Made by a program: the position numbers and the translations under genes. Below, one piece after another: positions 11,597 to 21,048 of a DNA stretch of 64,000 nt. The DNA is from Isoetes taiwanensis (taxonomy: Eukaryota > Streptophyta > Lycopodiopsida > Isoetales > Isoetaceae). Every line of letters starts with the position of its first letter. Within the stretch, counting starts at the first letter, position 1. The notes beneath the pieces are model-generated. The model was not told the DNA's origin. It did no database searches and was given only the letters and a program-made list of their open reading frames with translations. The stretch lies in assembly GCA_021234155.1 (NCBI GenBank), contig JAJEKV010000014.1, positions 8,511,563 through 8,575,562 on the forward strand. Reading direction: 5' to 3'.

Positions 11597-13202
11597 TGTG
11601 AGGTTCCAGCATAATATACGATCCAAATACGTATATTATACTGCCACGTCACCCGTACATGTTACAAATGACATGTACTTGGAGGCCGTTAAAGCTTGCA
11701 CCTAGGGGGCAAAAGTGCACCTAGGGGGCAACCTCGAATATTGTGCATGTTAAATAAACATACACAATTATAAACCCCATGGACCCCATTGCCAAATGGC
11801 TAAACCCCATTTGACCAATGTTTAACCTAACCCTAAGGGTTTCTATATAAGGGCTTCCCCTTAAACCCTAAACCTTTTCTTCTCTTTGCATTTAGGATTT
11901 TCCTTGAGCTCCCTTCCTTCTTTCGCATTTGGGGTTCTCTTGAGCCATTCCGGCCAAGCTAAGACCCAAATCTGCATTGCCAGGCTCTATAAAGCCGCCT
12001 TTGCACAACAGATCGTCAAGTAGCAGCAGTCTTCAGCAAGATCAGAGGCATGGATGCATTCCGAGGATCTGAAGCAGGTCGAGGACCAGGTAATCAGTCA
12101 TTCTGTTGTGTAAAGCCGCCTTTTGGCTAGGCAATGAATTGGTTTGGCATGTTAGTTCAGCTTTAGAGGCCTTATAGATCCCGAGATCATAAGCCCTAAT
12201 AAAGGAACCTAACTCTGGATGTTTAGGTAGACATATTAGATGTTATTATTCATTTCGGTTCTGTGATGATGTTGGTATTTCACTCTGTGACCTCCATGTA
12301 TTGGGAAGGGGGGTAGAGGCCTAAAGCATGTGTAGCAGATGATTCTAGGTAGCCTACTAGTTCCCAATTACTTGCAGCATGTGCACAGGAGCCCACCGGG
12401 TTGTGGGTAGAGGGGCCAGACCGGCAGACAAGGGGGTACTTGTCCCAACACATAAGCGATTCCTCTGGTGTGTAAAGCCTACCAGGGATCCCTGTGAGCT
12501 AGGCTTAATGGCTTGCCACTGCGTGTGGGCAAGGCATGAGCTCGACACCCGTGGAGTGATGCGTCACTCTCCATTGGGTTCAAGTCGAATAAGTGCAGTG
12601 GTCCTCTAGCCACTTGTGTTGGGCATGGAAGCCTCTGGGGGAGAGGTGACTCCTCCTGCCTCATCGGGACTAGGGAGATGCAACCCAGCAGTAGCCCCCT
12701 TGGCTATGTACCCGGCAGGCTACGGTCGGGTCCCAACACTTTTCAACCCACTCTGCAAAGTGTGCACAGGAGGGGCGGATGGTGTGGACTACCCTAAGCT
12801 ATGTTCTTATGCCAGCCAAATCCATTTGCCATGAATTCTGTCTGCAATGACTTCTGGAGGCCCAAGCCGTCAGTCATACCCCCTTGAGTCTGAGCCCTGG
12901 GTAGGTTTTCCCTTTGCTATTATTATTCATGTTGATGTTGTTATGTCTCTGATGGTTATGATGTGTCCACCCTTCGAGGTGATTGTATTGATGTATTGTA
13001 TTATGTGCTCATGTTCATTCACGCTTCCGCAGATAGGTCGACCCGAAAGGAGACGGGTGAATGACACATCCACTCTTCCCTTGCTGGCTCATTCCATTGG
13101 GAGTGGTGTCAGGTGGATGGCCCCTGCCAGTTTGGCTGACAGGGGGAATGCTCTGTCTTCTGATACGGTGTGTGCACCATAGAGGAAGTAGGGGACGTCA
13201 CA
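11597..13202 (+). repeat. 5' LTR of copy A
   Basis: About 1606 bp, starting TGTGAGGTTCCAGC and ending GACGTCACA (TG...CA), followed at once by the primer-binding site. Homologous pieces occur at 7634-8217 and, on the other strand, at 20187-21048. It contains a telo-box and TATA box near 11843-11870. Confidence 0.88.
11843..11870 (+). promoter_or_regulatory. LTR TATA box and telo-box
   Basis: CTATATAAG at about 11843-11851 followed by AAACCCTA at 11863-11870. This is a plausible core promoter about a quarter of the way into the LTR. Confidence 0.55.
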
Positions 13203-13203
13203 G

Positions 13204-13215
13204 TGGTATCAGAGC
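13204..13215 (+). other. Primer-binding site (initiator Met-tRNA)
   Basis: TGGTATCAGAGC, complementary to the 3' end of plant initiator Met tRNA, one base after the LTR edge. It is the standard primer site of many plant LTR retrotransposons and fixes the LTR boundary. Confidence 0.92.
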
Positions 13216-13416
13216 ATGATCTTGGTAGACCAAGATCGAGCACTGACCATTTTTCCCATAGGACTAACAGTAGACTTCCAGTCTTGGGAACAACCATCCA
13301 AGCAAGAACCTCGAAAATTGGGAATTTTTTTTTTCCAATTTCTAGTACACCAATAGGTAGTGTTAAGATTAATAGTAAGTTTTAGCAAAAACCCAACCAA
13401 ATTGGGCCAAAAAGAG

Positions 13417-13480
13417 GTGACCCCGCCCAGACCAAATCCGCCCATGCTCGGATTTGCTCCCCGCGCACTGTATGAGTGGT
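13417..13480 (+). repeat. Cassette hairpin A1 (degenerate)
   Basis: It keeps the inner arms CAAATCCG / CGGATTTG and the right outer arm GCGCACTGTATGAG, while the left outer arm is poorly preserved. It lies about one repeat period (203 bp) before A2. Confidence 0.65.
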
Positions 13481-13626
13481 GGACCAATGTTGACCCAGTT
13501 AGATGCATAATTTAGCTAATCTAATAGTGCAGTTCAGCTTATCCCTTAGATTTTAGCCAATTTTGCATGTTAGATCACCAAGATACTCCTTATAAATTGA
13601 AAATTAGACCCAAAAAGAGGTGACCC

Positions 13627-13689
13627 CTCACAGAGTGCGCCCAGACCAAATCCGCCATTCTCGGATTTGATCCTCGCGCACTGTGTGAG
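13627..13689 (+). repeat. Cassette hairpin A2
   Basis: Outer arms CTCACAGAGTGCGC / GCGCACTGTGTGAG pair at 13 of 14 positions, and inner arms CAAATCCG / CGGATTTG pair fully. Located upstream of the TATA box of the H3-like ORF. Confidence 0.85.
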
Positions 13690-13800
13690 TGGTGGATGCT
13701 TTTTGGCTAAATAAACCTAATGTACTCTTCATATCTACACTAATACCTTCTAGATTGGCCTAATATGGAATTGCAGGTCAAAACCTAAATTACCCCTACC

Positions 13801-13808
13801 TATAAGTA
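13801..13808 (+). promoter_or_regulatory. TATA box before H3-like ORF, copy A
   Basis: TATAAGTA lies about 105 bp before the ATG at 13910, at the position of TATAAATAG in copy D. The preceding telo-box is degenerate (AAACCTAAA). Confidence 0.5.
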
Positions 13809-13909
13809 GAAAATTAAGGTTCCTCATTTGTCCTCAGCGCCTCCAGCAAACAGCTCATCCCAGAAGACGATTTTTAGGCGCCAGAGCTCAGATTGCTTAA
13901 AACCAAAAC

Positions 13910-15157
13910 ATGGCCCGCACCAAACAAACAACCCGGATTGTAGTGCCCCCTGACCATGTGAGCGCCCAAGAGCGGACAGCTCAACAGAAGGCCCGTCAGG
14001 CTCAGGAGCGAGCCAGGCGGGAACAGGAGGAACAGGCCAACGTAGACGCCCAGGAGCAGCCCCAGGAGCATCAGGAGGAGCCAGTGCAAAACCAGGAGCA
14101 AAAGCAGCTAAACCAGCAGGAGGGCCCGAGCAGCCAGACCGAGCCCAACCCCGAAGAGGAGGAAGCTGCAGAAGAGCTGAGAAGGGAGCTCGAAAGGGAG
14201 CTCAAGAAGCTGGAGAAAAAGGAAAGGAAGAGAAAGCGGGAGGGCAAAGAAACAGGAATAAAGAAGACAAAGGAGGAATGCCGGCGAGAGAAGGAGGAGT
14301 GCCGAAAACAAAAGGAAGAGAGGAGGCAGAAGAAGGAGGAGAGGAGGAAGCGCAGGGAGGAGCGCTTGAAGAAGAAGGCAGACAAGGGGAAAGGCCCCGA
14401 ACTGCCTAAGGAGGCAAGGAGGAAGCTTAAGACGACTCCAGCCAAAGGAGTCGTCATTCAGGAGCAAGAGCCCGATAAGCCTCCATCCTCATCTGACACT
14501 GAGTCAGATGAGGGGATAAGGGTTCCCGCTTCAGGTGAGGCCTCGGGACCCTCGAACCCAGCAAATGAGGAGGAGGAGCAGGTAGCAGAGGTACCCCCGT
14601 ACCCAAGGTGGCCATCACCGAAGCACCCGAGCGCCGACAAGAAGAAGCCAAGGCCTGCGCGGGAGTCCTACGTACTCAAACACGAGCTTGAGTACAGGAA
14701 GAAGGTCAAGGAGTACACCCAGTACATGAAAATGTACGAGGCATGCTCCAAATATTACGAGGAGCACAAGGTCACCTACGTGGAGGGAGGACGACCAACA
14801 AAGAAGAACACCCTGAAGCCGCCCCCTGAGAGACCAGCGCCTCCGAAGAAGCCCATTAGGAGGAAGGCGGACTCATATTTTGCCAGAGCTGCTCGAGAGA
14901 TCAGGCATTTCCAGAGGAACTACGGACTTTTGATACCGAGAGCCCCTTTCGCGAGACTCACTCGCGAGATTTTGCAGGAGTATGACAAGACCAAGCGGGT
15001 AACTGATGACATGCTACTCGTGCTACAGGAGGCAGCCGAGCAGAGGATTGTCCAGCACTTTGAAGATTCGGTAGCATGTTCCCTACATGCAAAAAGGGTA
15101 ACATGCATGCCTAAGGATATGAAGCTGGTCCAATACATTAAGAAGGACGCCTTATAA
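13910..15157 (+). CDS. Retroelement-encoded histone H3-like protein
   Basis: A 415-residue ORF from a true ATG. Residues 1-7 are MARTKQT, identical to histone H3. Residues about 20-60 are Gln/Glu/Arg-rich, 121-156 form five charged heptads (KEECRRE, KEECRKQ and so on; probable coiled coil or single helix), about 190-230 are acidic, and 254-291 are Lys/Tyr-rich. Residues about 322-415 are an H3 histone fold. From R329 (H3 R49) to the end it aligns to plant H3 without gaps over 87 positions, with about 40 identical. Kept residues include R52, R69, R72, R83, L92-E97, C110, H113-T118 and M120-D123. Loop 1 has the canonical H3 length, unlike most CENH3. Canonical H3 is 136 residues. It lies between primer site and gag of copy A and looks whole. 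The fold is certain; nucleosome assembly is inferred. Confidence 0.93.
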   Translation: MARTKQTTRIVVPPDHVSAQERTAQQKARQAQERARREQEEQANVDAQEQPQEHQEEPVQNQEQKQLNQQEGPSSQTEPNPEEEEAAEELRRELERELKKLEKKERKRKREGKETGIKKTKEECRREKEECRKQKEERRQKKEERRKRREERLKKKADKGKGPELPKEARRKLKTTPAKGVVIQEQEPDKPPSSSDTESDEGIRVPASGEASGPSNPANEEEEQVAEVPPYPRWPSPKHPSADKKKPRPARESYVLKHELEYRKKVKEYTQYMKMYEACSKYYEEHKVTYVEGGRPTKKNTLKPPPERPAPPKKPIRRKADSYFARAAREIRHFQRNYGLLIPRAPFARLTREILQEYDKTKRVTDDMLLVLQEAAEQRIVQHFEDSVACSLHAKRVTCMPKDMKLVQYIKKDAL

Positions 15158-15300
15158 TCTATTGTAAATAATTTTGTAAATACAAATTTATGGTTTTGTC
15201 AAATTAATGTGGTAAATCATGCTTAATTAGGGTGTATTACTAAGTCCTGCATTTGAAATTAACAAATTTGGAGCAAAACTCAGTGTTTTTGGCCCCACCC

Positions 15301-15364
15301 CTCATAGAGTGCGCCCAGATCAAATCCGCCCATGCTCGAATTTGATCCCCGCGCACTGTGTGAG
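15301..15364 (+). repeat. Cassette hairpin A3
   Basis: Outer arms CTCATAGAGTGCGC / GCGCACTGTGTGAG and inner arms GATCAAAT / ATTTGATC. It begins 144 bp after the end of the H3-like ORF. Confidence 0.84.
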
Positions 15365-15503
15365 TGGTCGAGCACTGATCTATGCCAAAACTTGTCCAAA
15401 TGCAGAAAGTAAGGCACCATTCGACTCAGTTCACCTTGTTTAGTAGGATTTGACCCTTAGATTATAGAAATTGGCCAACCCAAACTCAAATGGAGCCCCA
15501 CCC

Positions 15504-15566
15504 CTCACTGAGTGCGCCCAGACCAAATCCGCCCAGGTCGAATTTGATCCTCGCGCATTGTGTGAG
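15504..15566 (+). repeat. Cassette hairpin A4
   Basis: Outer arms CTCACTGAGTGCGC / GCGCATTGTGTGAG with an inner AAATCCG / CGAATTT stem. 203 bp after A3. Confidence 0.82.
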
Positions 15567-15707
15567 TGGTCGACCCCTAAACTAGGCCAAAACTTGTCCA
15601 AATGAAGAAAGTAAGGGCACAATCCGACCTATCTCGACGAGATATGCAGGATTCTATCCTTAGTTTGCAGGTTTGGCACCATCTTTGACCCAAACAAGGC
15701 CCCACCC

Positions 15708-15771
15708 CTCACAGAGTGCGCCCAGACCAAATCTGCCCATGCTCGGATTTGATCCCCGCGCATTGTGTGAG
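15708..15771 (+). repeat. Cassette hairpin A5
   Basis: Outer arms CTCACAGAGTGCGC / GCGCATTGTGTGAG and inner arms CAAATCTG / CGGATTTG. 204 bp after A4. It is the last hairpin before the ORF2 promoter. Confidence 0.83.
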
Positions 15772-15913
15772 TGGTCACACCATAATTGCCCTAACTTGGC
15801 CTAACTTTCTCCAAATTAGATGAAATTTGTTGCAATAGGATCCTTAGGATGCACTCTTCAACATGATTAGGTTGTGAATTGCATAGCAATACCTTAGAAT
15901 GATAGATTTCCCC

Positions 15914-15956
15914 AAACCCTAAAATTTCCCAAAATTAGGGTTTTTCCTATAAGTAG
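15914..15956 (+). promoter_or_regulatory. Telo-box and TATA box before ORF2, copy A
   Basis: AAACCCTAAA (15914-15923) and TATAAGTAG (15948-15956) lie about 117 bp before the ATG at 16065. The same arrangement is found in copy D. Confidence 0.58.
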
Positions 15957-16064
15957 ACCACAACCCTCATTTGCATCCTACACCTTTTCTCCTCACTCCA
16001 AACCGATTTTCCAGGCCCCTAAGGCGCTCCCCATCTATTTGATATCTCCAGCTATGCATAGACC

Positions 16065-17576
16065 ATGGCAACCTCTGCATTTAGGCGATGGTACAGCGCC
16101 ACAGCTCATGTGGCCGAGGCTGACATCAACTCCGTCTTCGCCGTCTTCCAGAAGGAGGTTGATGTGGAGGCCACCATCAATGCCACCCCTTTCTACCAAG
16201 ATATTATGTCTGAGTTCCATGCCAAGATAGGACCTTCTCTGGTAGAGCTTCCACCTTGCATAGGATATTTCGCCCCAAGCATGGCCCTCAAGATAGCACT
16301 GCAAGACATCCCAAACATAGATAAGTACTTAGAAAACAAGGCTAGTCGCTTACCTAATTATATGTCCATAAATATGAATAGGAGGAGATACTTCTCTTAC
16401 ACTGCAGCCATAGCTATTTTCTTATCTCTTCGAGCCCAAACCCAGATAGGAGAACCATCTGTGTAACCCTTAGATATAGAGCCAATGGCCATGGCAGCAG
16501 CTGAAGAAGAGCAGATGCGCCTTGCATACGAGGAGGCAGAGGAAGAAGAAGAGGAAGGACGCGACTCGGACACATAAGACATCGACCTAATACAAGAAAG
16601 GCAGCAAGCAGAGCAGCAGCTCCAAAGCTTCGAAGAAAGGCTCAGAGCCACACGAACAGCCCCACCACTTGGGCAAGGAATAACAAGCTTGACCCCAGTG
16701 ATTATCCAAGGAGAGGCGTACTTAAGCCTCCATAACATCAAGAACCTCCCAGAGTGTCGAGACAGGGGCTATAGAGTAGATGAACTTCTGCATCTTCTAC
16801 GACAAGATCCTGACCTCGATGACTTCATCGACCGGAAAACACAGGACTTTCCCATTAGCATAAGGGAAGCCCGGACCTACACCGGCCAGTCATCAACGGA
16901 CATTGAAGCCTAACCGGCATCAGACAGATGATGGCTGAACGGGAGTTGCCCTCGGAAGAGGAGTTCTTGGCAATTCAGGAGCGCATGGGAATCAGGGGGA
17001 AATCAACGTCCACGCTCCTACCTAGCACATCGGCATCGGCATCAGCATTAGCTGAAGGCAGCATCAACCTGACACATTCCATGTACCGTGACTACAAAGA
17101 GATGGTGGAAGTGCCGGTTGATGAGTACTCCAGCAGACATAGAGCAGCCTTCAGATCAGGCGAAGAGGCAGGGCATGATAAAGCCCTTAGGTTCTACCTC
17201 CCCTTGCTCGTAGATGGAAGGATAGCGGTTATACACCGCCAATTCAGCCCAGGGGGGAAGAAGGAGTCTTCATGCTCATTGCTCTCTCAGGATTCGGAAG
17301 TCATGCTCGTATGGCCCCAAACATCGACCATGTCATCCTCGTCAAGAGAACAATAGCATTGAGCATCTTCGACTTCGCAGTTTCCTATAGACGACAGGGC
17401 AGATTGGCAGTGACGGCGGCCTATACATCATAGAGGAGGATTGAAGACTTGGTGACCACACTTCAAGGAGGCACGGCTACAAATATCCACAGGAACCTAG
17501 GGCGAACAATCGGCACGGCCGAAGTGAAGAAATTTTTGGAGGACAACCCCGATTACTTGAAGAAATTCCAAGAATA
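16065..17576 (+). pseudogene. Unknown family-specific ORF2, copy A (broken)
   Basis: It starts at a true ATG (MATSAFRRWYSATAHVAEAD). The region continues with conserved blocks CIGYFAPS, DIPNIDKYLENKAS, a strongly acidic stretch, SLHNIKNLPECRDRGY, LLRQDPDLDDFIDR and HRAAFRSGEEAGHDK, ending near the gag leader. It is present in three copies in this window (A, B, D), always upstream of gag. No recognised domain, no clear signal or membrane segment. Broken, with a few breaks. Confidence 0.75.
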
Positions 17577-17638
17577 GAATTAGAAATGTTTTCAATTTCC
17601 ATGATTAATATCTTGAATATATAAATAATATTATATCC

Positions 17639-18990
17639 ATGAATATAAAAGATGATCTTAATTATGTTTTCTTGACATATAATTTTGCCCCCACAATGGC
17701 ATCATCAAACAACCAGTGCGACAACCCAAACAAAGAACTAATCATCGGAGTTCAATCTAGTGTGGATGCAGCTAGAGCACCTAGGAATGTTGAGGAACAA
17801 GGACAACGTGAACAAGAGCGTATTCCACCAAGACGTTTCCAGCCAAGAAATCTGTACTAAGAGTTTGATGCAGCAACGCCAGAGGAAGAGCTATCCCAGA
17901 TTAGGTCTGACATTCATGAGATAAGGGCATTGCTGGCAGGAGCAGCAACAGGAGGGCAGGATCAGAATGTGCCATTGCCAGAAATACCAACCGGCCGAAC
18001 AGTGCAACAAAGGAAGAGAAGCCGGAGAAGGAGATCACCTAGCTCGGGGTCCTCCGACTCTAGTTCAGACTCTGATCCGGATCGGAAGAGCAGGAGGAGG
18101 AGAGACAGGACCGCCGGGAGGGTCCAAACCGCGATAGGGACAGGACACAACCTGACTATCAGAAGAAGGTTGACTCCGCGCTCAGCAATGCATGGAAAGC
18201 AAGGAAGCTAGAGCAATTCTCAGCGGATAACAGGTCCGGGATGGAGGCAGAGGCATGGCTAGACGAAATGAGAGAGTATGGCAATGCCTACAACATGAAA
18301 GACAAGGACAAAGGCAGAGTAGCTACAGCCAACCTGAAGGGAGCAGCCAGGATTTGGTGGAAGGGCTACGCCAAAGCTCATGGACTAAGCAGGGACAGTT
18401 GCAGGTTCAAGAAGTTTGCTAAGGCATTCAAGCGTCATTATGTGCCAAGAGAACACAAGTGTCACATGATGCAGCAGTTTTACAGGTTGCAGCAGGGCAA
18501 TAAATCAGTTCAGAAGTACACGGAAGAATTCATGAGACTAAGGCTCTATGTGCCGAAGTTGAGTGAAAGGCACGCAGTAGAGGGTTATATTGAAGGATTG
18601 AACGAGGAGATCCGGAAGCTAGTAAGAGCAATAAACCCCTAGGACGATGTCAGAAGCAGAATCCAAAGCAGTCAGCATGCAAGGAACGGGACCCCAAGAA
18701 CATGCACCAAGGCAGCAATATTATCAGTATAAGGGAAAGGGCACAGGAGGCTATAGCCCAAGAGTGGCAAGCCCAGCAACTAGCAGACCTCAATACAATG
18801 CTAACTATGGGAAGCAAGGGAATGCAAACTTTGGCAAGCAGGATAAGAAGCAGGTGACCTTCGAAGAACAAGGGGGTTCCAACTACTCCAAGGCAGTGAA
18901 ATAATTTTTGCAATCCATTTCCAAAGAGAAGAAGCAGGAGTGCATAGAAAAGCAGATGTGCTTTAGGTGTTTCCAGCCAGGGCATAGGAC
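17639..18990 (+). pseudogene. gag and zinc knuckle region, copy A (broken)
   Basis: Gypsy Gag with the same motifs as copy B (IWWKGYAKAHGLSRD, HMMQQFYRL, YTEEFMRLRLYV, LNEEIRKLVRAINP). It ends in a CCHC knuckle, CFRCFQPGHRTNNC. An AT-rich TATA-like stretch (TATATAAATAAT) precedes it near 17617. The N-terminal part resembles MASSNNQCDNPNKELII from an ATG at 17696. Fossil. Confidence 0.85.
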
Positions 18991-20186
18991 AAACAACTGC
19001 CCCTTGGTGATGAACGCGGCATTAGCGGAGATGGGATGGGAGACACCGACGGAAACTGACGAGGATGATGCACCAGACTATATTCATGGTGAGTGCCATA
19101 TTTTTGCCGCCATTGACACTGAGAACGCAGAAAGCCAATATCAAGTCATCTCCACAACTGGGAAAGCCAAAGAAAAATCTTTCATAGTCTTGATAGATAC
19201 AGGGAGCACCCATAACTTTGCTTCGCCAAGGATGGTACAGACATTGAAGCTTAAGCCCTTGAAGTCAAAGCCTAGGCCGGTTGTGTTGGCTAGTGGAGCA
19301 ATCAGGCATACAGCAGGAAAAAGAATCAAATTCAACATAGACTTGCCGGGAATCAACGTAGCAATGGGAGCTGAAGTGATGAACATCGACAAATATGATT
19401 TGATAATAGGCATGGAATATCTTGGACCAGCAGGAGCAGTCATTGATTGTGGGAAGCGGAAGGTGACCTTAACAACACCAGAAGGCAAGGTCATCGAGAT
19501 AACAGGTAAAGAAATAACACCAATCATGCAATGCATGTCTAGTGAGAAATTACTTAAGTGCATAAGGAAGGAGCAAGTGGCCTATCTCCTTAAACTTGAG
19601 GTCGATGACAAAGAGACAGAAGAAGAAAAAGAGGCCAAGGCATTGAGCAAGATCCCAAAGCCGATAGCAAAGTTGGTGAAGGAATTTCATGACTTGTTTC
19701 CTGATGAAATTAAGCAGCTTCCGCCCTACAGAGGAGTCGAGTGTGAAATAGCACTTGAGCCAGGGACGAAGCCAACAAGCAAGGCACCTTATAGAATGTC
19801 GACCAAAGAGTTGACGGAGTTAAAGAATTGCTAGACCTAGGGTTCATAAGACCTAGTGTCTCTCCTTTTGCATCGCCTATCCTTTTTGTGAAGAAGAAGG
19901 ATGAAAGCCTTAGGATGTGCATCGACTACCGTCAATTAAATAAGCACACAATTAAAAACAAGTATGCCTTGCCTAGATCAGATGATCTTTTGGATCAGTT
20001 GCAGGGAGCGAAAATCTTTTCCAAGATAGACTTGAGATCAGGATCATCAGATAAGAATCAAAGAAGAGGACATCCACAAGACAGCGTCCAGGACAAGATA
20101 TGGACACTATGAGTTCACAGTAATGCCCTTTGGACTGTCCAATGCCCCAGCAACTTTCATGGGGCTCATGAACCATGTTTTTATAA
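18991..20186 (+). pseudogene. Protease and partial reverse transcriptase, copy A
   Basis: The retropepsin active-site motif is FIVLIDTGSTHNFASPRMV. The reverse transcriptase starts with [20 protein letters not shown] and [15 protein letters not shown] and runs through [15 protein letters not shown]. The coding resemblance stops near 20186, where sequence of an LTR in the opposite orientation begins. Fossil. Confidence 0.88.
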
Positions 20187-21048
20187 AGGTGACGCATCAC
20201 CCAAGAGGTATCGAGCTCATGCCTTGCCCACACGCAGTGGCAAACCATTAAGCCTAGCCCACTAAGATCTTTGGTAGGCTTTACACACCAGAGGGATCAG
20301 TTAGTGATCGAACAAGTCCCCCTTATTCCACCGGTCTAGCCCTGCCACTCACAACCAGGCGGGCTCCTGTACACGGGCTGCAATAATTGGGAATTAATGA
20401 GGTTATCTAGAATCATCTGCTACTGAAGGTTTCAAGGCCTCTACCCCCCTCCCACATATACAGGAGAGCATAGAATGGAATATCATCATCATAAAAGAAC
20501 TGATATACTGAATAATATCTAATCTATCTACCTAAACATTCATGGTTAGGTTCATTCGTTAAGGTTGTGATTTTAGGATCTATAAGCCTGCTAAGACTGA
20601 TCTACCATACTATCCTAACTCATTGCCAGGCTTAAAGCCGGCTTTGCACAACAGAATCACAGGTTACCTGATCCTTGGCTTGCTCCTGCTCCTCGAATCG
20701 CGTCCATGCCTTCATTCGGGCTGAAGACAGCTGCTCCTCAGAGATCTGTTGTGCAAATGCGGCTTGGCGGTACCTGGCAGTGCGAACTAGCACCTTGGCT
20801 TGGCCGGAATGGCCCAGGAAAGCCAAATACGAAAATGGAAAGGGTTTAGAGTTTCCCCTTTTGTTCCTTTTACATGACCTTTTAGGTTTAGGTTAGAAGG
20901 GACCAAGGTTTAATTGCATATGTTTAATATACATGTGCAACATACGAGCTCTCTTCACGGCTCTCAAGTACTTGTCAAGGTGACATGTACGCGTGACGTG
21001 GCAGTATAATATACGTATTCGGACCGTATATTATGCTAGAACGTCACA
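20187..21048 (-). repeat. Partial LTR, minus strand
   Basis: Read on the minus strand it begins TGTGACGTTCTAGCATAAT at 21048 and matches 11597 to about 12575 of the copy A LTR. Its divergence from A is similar to that of copy D. It represents the part of an LTR that copy D lacks at 7634. Confidence 0.85.

Larger units (their letters stand above)
11597..20186 (+). mobile_element. Histone H3-bearing Ty3/gypsy element, copy A
   Basis: An LTR retrotransposon inserted into ORF2 of copy D. Its parts are the 5' LTR (11597-13202), initiator-Met-tRNA primer site (13204-13215), hairpin cassette, H3-like ORF (13910-15157), second hairpin cassette, ORF2 (16065-17576), gag (17639-18990), protease (about 19090-19560) and part of reverse transcriptase (to about 20186). 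There it switches abruptly to a minus-strand LTR piece. The H3-like ORF looks whole; ORF2, gag and pol are broken (several breaks). It is younger than D, but no paired LTR is present to date it. Confidence 0.9.

Noticed and set aside
13910-15157. Reading the histone ORF as the host's centromeric CENH3
   Set aside because: Loop 1 has canonical H3 length, the exact MARTKQT tail is kept, and the same ORF sits at the same place in two retroelement copies. A divergent, element-encoded H3 fits better.
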